From: Sipunculus nudus
Lineage: Eukaryota > Annelida > Sipuncula > Golfingiida > Sipunculidae
Assembly (NCBI GenBank): GCA_026874595.1
Contig: CM049322.1
Coordinates: 51,007,340-51,071,339 of the forward strand
Reading direction: 5' to 3'
DNA: 64,000 bases
In this document: in pieces, positions 11,374-21,100 of the stretch
How positions within the stretch are numbered: position 1 is the first letter of the stretch
Layout: the number at the start of each line of letters is the position of its first letter
Made by a program: the position numbers and the translations under genes
The notes under the pieces: generated by a model
What the model was told of the DNA's origin: nothing
Database searches by the model: none
Seen by the model: only the letters and a program-made list of their open reading frames with translations

Positions 11374-13314
11374 GTGAGTCTTTTTTGTGTGATTTAAAAA
11401 GGAAGTCGGGGAAAATGTGTGTTGACGGTGGTGCCAACAAACTGTTGTCATCCACTTTCTCACCGGAAACCCATCGGAAATTCCCGTTAATTCCCGTAAA
11501 CTCACGGTATACTTTGCGTTTTTTAAAGATAAGATTTGTTGTCCCTTACGTTATAAAAAATTAAAATATACCTTATTTCTAGCGGCGATGTACAAGATTT
11601 CACGTGGCAATGATTCGCGACACTGACTCGCTTAACAAGAATACAACAGGTTATCATTGCGATATATGCAGATATTTGTCGGAAAGGTGCATTAAATGTA
11701 AACAAAAACTTCAAGCATTAATAGTTGCCATTGAATCAGTGTGTTTTATTTCTGAAGTAGTTGCGAATACAAGACACAGCATGCGTTTATGCTGCACAGG
11801 TAAGACTACTTGTCACGAATGAGTCGTGATAGCCTACGTATACGCGTCTTGTCAAGGGCAGCGCAACGGCCATCCGTACGTCCTATTGCACCGGCATCAG
11901 GGTAAAAAGTCGATAAGTCGCACTTAGCATATAATCTCATCATATTTATAATGAATTATGGAAATTTTGTGGTATTTTGACGTCCTAAGCTTTATGTGTA
12001 TAAATAGGCCACTAGGACCAGCTACGCTACGCCAGTTCCAGGGAACTACTTTAGGTGCCCCGGGGGCACCGTCTTGCTTGAACATTATTCTTCTGCGTGC
12101 CTACATGTTATCTTCATCCAGTAACGCCTGCGAGCCATCTTCGTATTCATGCAATCAGAAATTCAACAGTGGGATTTAAGTGCTTCACTCCATTAGAGGA
12201 ATTACATAAAATGTATTTCAACTATTTAATCTGTTGCATCACGACATTTTACTGTCCAAGCGAATCATTCTGTTTGGGCTTTTGCTCTGACGTCATAATT
12301 ATGACGTCACGTTGATCAGGTGACCAAGCCTGGGCGATAATATATATTACCTAGTCTTTCTTTCATTTTAATCATTTGGGGTGAGTGTATTTCCGCATCT
12401 CTTTGGTAGTTACAACGTTTGCAGAGTAACGAGATGAATATTTATGGATGGAATTCGAGGAACTGCATGGTTAACGCCGTGCAGTTGAGGTTTGGTTGAT
12501 ACATACTATATTTTCCTCCCCGTGAGTAATTTTCAAGAACTGTTTAAATTCATAACGCATTTTGGCTGATTTCAGTTTCATTTAATACTGTTTCACGAAG
12601 CTGAATGGAGAGGTCGAATAACATTTCTACAAGTCATAAGGTTCACTGTATGTGACACGACCGACCATGTAGAACTGTACTAGGAGTCCCGTACACACTT
12701 CGTTTGCGGTTTTGTCCAGCCTGAAGGGTATGCGTTCATTCCCATTCGTGTTTGTGTGTTTTCTTGAAAACATAACTCACGCAGTCATGATCGGAATCAC
12801 ATGAAATTTTTTCTGGGCATTTTGGAATGGGTCAGGGAAGAATGGGTCAGATTTTGGTGTAGATCCGCCTCATGATGCGGTTCCAGGAAGGACATTCAGG
12901 AATATTCACAAGTGAACATTAACTTATGCATAAATAACCTGAGAGTATGGGGCGTATAAAGAGAATTCAAAAACGTTTTAGGGAGCATCCTACATTAAAG
13001 ACTGCCCACTTGGCCGAGGCTTGCAGTCTGAGAATCTGTATTTCTAGTTTGTTGTATCAATGGAAATTAGGTACACAAAAACGCTTTTAATGCCCGCTCC
13101 ATACAGCCATATGGTATTAAGAATAATAAACTACTGAATTTCATAGTTTAATTTGCTGGAATATAGTCTTTTTTCATCAAGCGTACATAATTATGTTAGG
13201 AACAGACGATAGATGATTTAGAAATAGCATACGTGATAAGTGGAAACACTCAAAACATTAAATGTGTTTATAAAGTGGTTAAAATAATAATAATAATAAT
13301 TATTATTATTACTA

Positions 13315-13345
<31 letters not shown>

Positions 13346-15135
13346 TATTAAACGTACATGATATTGAATAAATTAAATTAATTATCGATAGTACCATAAA
13401 ACAATGGAAAACACACTTACTACGAAGGCTTCCATACATGCGGATTTTCACCCGCACGGGACCCGCGCGGGTCCCCGCATGCGAAGAGTCCCTTTCCATA
13501 TGTGCGGGTCCCCGCATGCGGATGACCCATTAGTTTGGATAAACGCATGCACTAATAATCATGATTTCTAAAATTTTAGTGTAATATCTTAAGAAAATAT
13601 TCAGTGTAAACATTTATACTAACTGATGAGGCAGATTGGAGCGGATTATATCGTATCTCACCAGCCAGGCTTAAATGTGGCTATTTCCTGTCACACTCTC
13701 ACTAGAGCTGGTCCCGGGCCGTATCTCAATGAAGAATGGTCGTATATTTTTTTTATGCAATTAAATAAGCTCTATCAGCTCCTTTTTCTTTTCAAATACA
13801 AGGAAACATGCCTGCTACTGATATATACATGTAGCATCCGCATGCGGGCCCCCGCAGAAATCCAACACTGCTGGATCCGCATGCGGGACCCGCGCGGGTG
13901 CCCGCATGTATGGAAAGGCGACAGTGATAACACACTTGTTGGATTTCAACCGTGCGGGAACCGCGCGGGTCCCGCGCGGAGGCCCGCATGTATGGAAAGG
14001 CACTTGCATGAAAACAAGATAAAAAAAAAAGATTTTTGATGTAAAAATAAATTCTGTTGCAAGTAAAATCAGATTAATCGTGTACTGGGATTCCTCAGTA
14101 TTTCTTGAACACCACTTCCATTATCATTCGACAGATGGCGAAACAGTATACTTCCATTGTGTGACTGACGGTTCTCGTGGTGACGTCAGTAAATAAAAAA
14201 TAAATACATATTAGCGTCCTGACTATTAAAACTATTCATAATGTCATATTGATGGAACTAAATATATCTGATATCCGACATATGAGGTCCAAAACGAATG
14301 TGATCCCTGTCTCTCTTAGTCATTTGAGAATTTTTTTAGAAACATCTCATCCGAGGGGTCATATGTAATTTTTTCTATGATTTCTTCATAAATATTTATG
14401 TGGAATTCATGCTTTACAAAGTACTTATACATTTCACGTTACACTCCGCAGAATTCGTCCACACATGAGGACAGAAGAGTCCTAGAGCTTCTGAACATGC
14501 TGGCTCACAGAGTCGGCGACCACTACAACAGTTTCATCCGGGTACTCCAGGAAGATGAGCAATATGAGGCGATACGGATCTTACAACCAGGTGAGTTAAA
14601 AACATGCTGCTGGGGACGTGCTATGTTAATATTAATAATAAAAAAAAACAATAAACTGGTTTTCTAATTTTAAATTAAAAAAGGTACTGATCATGGGCTT
14701 CGATAATATCAATCAATTAAACGTGTAGTCCGAGTCTACATATACGCCTTCGCCAGAATCTCGATAAACCGAACTTGCGTTTTGATAAATTTATGTCACG
14801 GTTTGACACGTCCCTGATAGGATTTTAGCTAGCTCTTGATAAAGACGGGGCCTAATACCAATGAACAGAAATGATCCGCCGACGCCGGAAGGAAGAAATG
14901 GTCCATCGATCTCGCAATGAGAAAGAATCCTTTAAAACACAAATGTGTCATGGTGGTACAATTTACCTCCAAAATTCACTAGACTGTACCTACGGTTTAT
15001 TCTAACCCTCAACCTAGTTACACTTTAAATTCAGATATTAGCAGACAAACAAACTACCCGACCAAGTGACCAGCCAAAGGAAAAATATACCTTCGCCACC
15101 TGGTGTAGGTATTAAAAAACGTGTTTGTCCCCTGG

Positions 15136-15190
<55 letters not shown>

Positions 15191-18100
15191 TATAATCGTA
15201 TTCATATCTATGAGCTATTCCAGCCCTAACAAGTACCAAGACCATCGCATATACATATAATTACCAAATTTGTCTGTGTCGTCTCAAGCATAGCTGGCAA
15301 TCCATACATGATGGCCTTCAGTTCTAATCAGTCCATCTGAAAACTGCATTTTGTGTAGCTGACTCTTCTCAAAGAGCTTCTGTCAATTTTATGAATTTTA
15401 ATGAAAGCCATATTCAGACTGTGAATCAAGCCAATGGTGTCGGAAAACGAGAGAATAGTGGCCCATTTCCTATAAAATGTTTATTAGGCGGACCAAGTAT
15501 TCACATATGTTTAGTACGTTTTATAGTTTACCATTACTGTTCTGCATGATCCATTATTCGTCAGTATGATGACGCTATTAAAATTGTTTAAGCACAATTT
15601 TGTGTGATGTCTTTGCCAAATCCTAGTACAAATTAAATAATGATAGATACCTTTTGCAGGGAAGGTATAGAATGATGTTATCATAATGATTAATAATGAT
15701 AATCGTGAAAATAATAACCAGTTGTAAACCGGTCCGTTTCTAATACTAGTTGCAACGATGAGTCCCAGGGTTCGTACTCAACCTGGAAACCTGGAATACT
15801 CATGGATATTCCAAATAATTATTCCAGGTCCTGGAAAACCTGTAAAAATGTTATTTTTTCAATGTACACCTGGAATAAACCTGAATTTTGGCATAGGTCA
15901 TTGAAGATGACCGTAGATATATTCCACCAGCGGCATGTGATATCGATGTCGGCAGGTAATGTATGTAGCCTGGGCACGAGGTTCATAGCAGTAGTGCCGC
16001 CTGGCATCTGTTTTAGGAACTAACGGCTGATGAAGAGATTACCATTTCAACTTGCCGGGTGCTCCATGAAACCCTGTTGCATATTCATGCTATGTTGACA
16101 TTGTGTCACTATCACCATTTAATTTAAATTCATTCTTTTTAATGACTAATAGGATAAGTCGGTAATAGATTGTTCAGTGTTGTTATTTATTGTGACCTGG
16201 AAAAATCCCTGTAAGACCTGGAGATAACCCGGAAAACTCCTGGAATTTTGATTTGCCAAGTGAGTACGAACCCTGGATGACAAAAGACAACAATATATCT
16301 TGAATGTTAAACGTATGGCGACTTTTTCAGTTATGGTCCTATACCTTGGGTATTTTTATTGATATTAATATACTTTGATAAGTAAGAAATAACATGACTT
16401 GACGCCGTTGAACCTAGTACAGACAGGTTATCTGCTATCGTGCAGGATGGATTTACTGTCCTTCTATTATTTTTTTGGAGGAGGTAACCCCCTCCATTTT
16501 TAATGCTTGCTTAACTATGTACTATATACATCTGCAGATATCCATTACGGTTTCTCCTGCGGGTCCTTTGTGTGTGTAATCCACAGTGCTAGGTCATAAC
16601 ACCGAGGAACTCCCGAAAGGCGCACTCATTTGTGAGTGAAACACGACTGTTGGACACCGTTTCCCCATTAAGCCTGCAGAACGCTCATCCTGGGTAGGGG
16701 CTGACCAAGAAATATCTGACCGACTCAGCTGAGATTCGAACTCACGATCCCCCGGCTATTAGTCCTGTGCTCTACCCCAGAGCCAGAGGAGCCGGTGGGA
16801 TTTACTGTCCTTATCAATAGATAATTAAGTAACTTTTTTTATAAACGTGTTTCAATATATAGACCCATTTTAGATCTCGAGATGAGATTTTGTTTTAGAA
16901 TATTGGTGAAAATATTACTATACAAATCCAATATTAAAAATGAGAACAATTCACCATGAGAAGAATTAGAGAGGCTGCCAACATATCTTGAAAACGGTTT
17001 CTATTCACTTCAAAATTAAATGCTCCCCCCCCCCCCGAAAAAATATCCGAAACAAGTACATAAAATGTGGGCAAATCCTTGTATTCCTATCGCACGCTTA
17101 CCCATCCATATGGATAGATAAATATAACAGGTGGCAATACTTCACTTCAAGTTATGGCATAAAAGATTTCCGAAGGGAAAAAAGCAAAAATAATCTAAGC
17201 ATATAGCTATCAGTCTATTACAAAGCTATTATCCACTCTTTCAGATGTTGCTGAGCAAGATCAGCCCGCACTCTCGCCCACATTGCTGCTCCCTCCATCT
17301 GCCCACATGACTGACCCAGAAGTAGTGTCTGTAGCGCCACAACAAGAGCTTGTCCAAAGTGAAACGCGTCGAACAATAACCCCAAAACACCTTGAGAGAT
17401 GCCAGGCAAATCAAACATCACAACCGACTTCAGGAATCGGCGAGGTCCAGCCAAAAAGCGTTTTAAAGACTTCAGCGCATTACCCAGTCATTAAGAAACC
17501 ACTGACGACAATTGGTGCGTCCAGTAATAATGCAAACAGCGACACAGCTCATAAATTACCTAACCAATCGCGTCCAGGGCGAAAAATGGAAAAGCAGCAA
17601 CCTTTAACGCCAACTGAAAGGGAAGGTCCGTCCTCACTGACCGACATTCCAAGCGCGGGATTATATAACCCACGGAAAGTCACTTTTCAAGATCAACCTA
17701 ATAAAAGCAAGAGCTGGCAAAATCTAACTCCTCATAATGATCCTGAGAAATCAGTTGGGAAGCCTTTTATCCCTTCTGAAAGGCGCTTCGATTTTCCACC
17801 CAGAAAACTCCCTCCACTAATTGCTACAGGAGCAGGGTATGTCCAACTTAAATCTGACAGCAGTACAAGACTGCATATTGCTGAAGTTCCACCAATATCA
17901 CCCCAAGGTACAACCAGAAGAAATGAAAATGTGGTTACCTTTGCTGTAGAGGACAACGTTTGTCAGGATGCCACGGGACCACAGTCATGTGATAGTCGGA
18001 ACACACGTTCACCTTCACCACAAGGAACTGACAGAAAACATGAATCAGGTTTCCCCGTTAAGACTGCTTGGCAGAATATCAAGGAACCCAGGCCACTTGA

Positions 18101-21100
18101 CACTGGTGACTCTGACCAGACGTCCCCACATGGTTACCATGGAAATGGTAGTTCCTTCCACTCTGCTGAGGATAAAAATGCTCTGCAAATTACCAAAGAA
18201 CCAGGATCATCCGACACAATTAACGTTTCTCCACAGGCGCAACAAGTTACCGACAGAAAAGATGGTACCAAACCCTCTCCTGTGAAAGATAATCAGAAGT
18301 TACAAACCAGAAACTCTGGGGACCTTGTTTCTGTAACTCTTGGATCACCGGAGCCGTTTCGACCAAGTCAACATGGCGGTGTAGTTACAGAGAAAACTGA
18401 TACATCTACAAGTTTGGAGAGGGAAACGCCTGATGCGTGCACATCACGAGCAACAGAATCATCAGAGTCTCATCTGAACGTTTTGGACCCGGCTGACTTT
18501 TGCTCAAAACCTGTACCAGAACCCCAGAATACAGATGCCACAAGAGATAATGTTCCAAATCCAGTCTCATCAAAGGTCAACGCCACGCCTCTAGACGAAT
18601 CTTCGTTGCCACCTGAAATTCCATCAGTCAGCGATGAAGAGATGTTTAGACATCTTGCGGAACGATTCGGAGACATTTATTCTATGTTGGACCTGTCCAC
18701 CTGTCACAACGGCCACGCCAGCGTCCCATTTTATACCTTATATACAGAACCCGTCCTGAAGTCTGTTATTGGCGATGACGAAGAGACGCAGACCTTCGAA
18801 GGCGATCACCTGTTGCAGAATGTGAGTATTATTACTTCTAATCCGAGTATTATTACTTCGTGTCAAAGTGATGTGCTTGTGGCATGTTGGCAAATATGAT
18901 AAGATACAACTTGCTGTGAACATAATTTTTTCGGTGATATTCACTAGTATAAAGAAAGACGTATGTATGTTTGCATACAAATCCCGACTTCAATAATTTG
19001 AACGAAAATCAATGATATTTGAGTAAAACTGTTTACAAATTTCCTTTATTTTAATTTTCAGTTATCCTCAAAGAAGTGGCGGGATGTTCTTTTGGTGGGG
19101 AAGCCGGGCATTGGCAAGTCAACTTTTGCAAAATCAATGGCATTACAATGGGCGCGGAGTGTACAGGAAAACACCAACAAGAATGTAATCACAAATAAGC
19201 TTGGATTCCGTTTTGTTGTGTTGCTTGATCTTCAGCTTGTCAGAAACGGTGCTACTTTGGTCAGTGTTTTACTAGACCAGCTTTCTGTTAGTCTGGATCA
19301 AGCTACAAAACTAGCTGGATACATTCAGTCTGGCTGCCAAGATGTCCTGCTAATTTTGGATGGTCTGGAATCCATGGTTGAAGGTGCCTCCTATGATACG
19401 ACCGGATTTTTCCAGACACTGCCTACAAAATGTTGTAAAGTCATTACTGCCAGATCTCAACTGGTTGCCGAGAGGTATTTTGCCTCGTTAACGTTCGACA
19501 AATGTATTGAGATAAATGGTTTCACAAAGCGCCGAACAAGGGATTATATATCTAAATGTCTGAAAGCTCTACAAGGCAACATGCATCTTGAATCTGAAGC
19601 CAACCTTATAACAGAAATCGAGAATACCGAGAACCTGTTGCCACTGTCAACATACCCTCTGCATTTGACATTTTTATGTTCTTTTTGGCTGAAGTGTAAG
19701 CCACTGTTTAAAGATATTGGGAGTCTTCACCTTGCTCTTGTGGACCATTCTGCCAGACATTACCTAAAGGCCAAGTCCAGAGAAGTTTGTCAAGGAAGGC
19801 CAAGACAGTGTCTCATGGAGTGTGTCCCAGAGCTAATTCAGGTGGGACAATGGGCTCATCGAATGATCATGCACGGGGATGAAGAATTACCATTAGAAGA
19901 ATCAGACGAGACACTACGCATGCTACGTACAGACTTGCCAATTGTGACACTCTCGGAATCCAAATGTGATAGATTGACGGTATCTTTTGTCTCAAAATAC
20001 ATGGGCATATTCCTAGGGGCATTGCATGTTATACTCTCTGGCGATCAAGATGCAATGCGCCAGATACTGCTAACTATTGATCACAAAGAGCGCCAGAAGG
20101 ATGCACAAGTGCTACTTGCACTTGTATGTAAACTTTCTCATATTGTAGACAACAAACATAACGAGAACCTGTGTGAGGTTATAATGCAGTGGCTCACCCA
20201 GGAGGAACATTTTAACACCCGGTTACAAGCCCTGCAATCCCTCAAAACCCCATTGCCAACGTTTGAATTTAAAGACTTGAAAATAAGCGTAACCGAGGAT
20301 TTACAAAGGGTAATCTTTGGTGCAGAACCTTCGGATATAAGGAATCTAGAAAACTGTTCCAAGAGTTTCAGAGATTACATTGCAAAGTTATTATTGCGTC
20401 GTGCAAACTACCCTTTGGATGATATATCAGGGAATATCAGCTTACATAACACAACCATGCCTCATTGCAGTCTGTTTCTGCACGTATTCAGTCATATTCA
20501 GACTCTGGATTCACTGTGTCTGGATCATATCCATTCATACCCAGAACCAATTCTGCGTCTTTCCAAAGCCATTACAAAATTCAAATCTCTCAAAATTTTG
20601 AAAATCAACAACTGCCAATTTAACGACCATGAGGAACGGGACAGTTTGGTCAGCTCACTGCGTGCTCTAACATTTTTAGTGGTTCTGTATATCATTGACA
20701 CTGCGTTAGGTCCGGAAAATATCACGGAGATCGGGTCCCTGTGTGTCCATCTGCGTTGGCTGAAAATATTAAAACTTCGCAATGTACAACCAAGACAAAG
20801 CACTGGACAGAATGTAGGAGATAATCACAAATCATGTGATAAAACAAAGAACAACGAGGAAACAGCTTGGCTAAGTTTGGTGAACAATCTGAAGTCTATT
20901 CCTTCGCTCGAGGTTCTAGATATTGGCGGTAACGATCTTTGTGGCCCAGTTATACTGGCTGTTGGAGACCTGCTTCTCCACCTGCAGAACCTGCGGATTC
21001 TGGCTTTGGAAGATTGTCGATGTCCAGATGAAGAAGCCTGTGCTGTCCTGGTGGCATCATTAAAGGCTGTCCCAACGTTGCAATATCTCTGTCTCTCGGG

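Larger units (their letters stand above)
11374..14451 (+). other. NLR intron 1
   Basis: A 3.1-kb intron within the CARD. It contains a 17-bp and a 22-bp perfect palindrome, an (ATT)n tract, a GC-rich inverted-repeat cluster (13.4-14.0 kb) and a CRE at 14181, each listed separately. Open frames here (for example 13626-14039) come from the GC-rich repeats. Confidence 0.7.
14591..17244 (+). other. NLR intron 2
   Basis: A 2.65-kb intron holding a (TA)n tract, a hAT-like miniature element and a minus-strand SINE. I see no additional exon. Confidence 0.7.

Noticed and set aside
11604-11822. Cysteine-containing 72-codon frame (YHCDICRYLSERCIKC)
   Set aside because: Looks zinc-finger-like, but has no consistent splice sites, sits in the intron between CARD halves and would break the CARD.
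13218-13517. Minus-strand frame with poly-Asn and poly-Tyr
   Set aside because: A translation of the (AAT/ATT)n microsatellite and GC-rich repeat.
13626-14039. 137-codon open frame in NLR intron 1
   Set aside because: Its length comes from the GC-rich palindromic repeats (repeated MRxPxG...RAGPAR patterns in several frames). No splice logic or family match.
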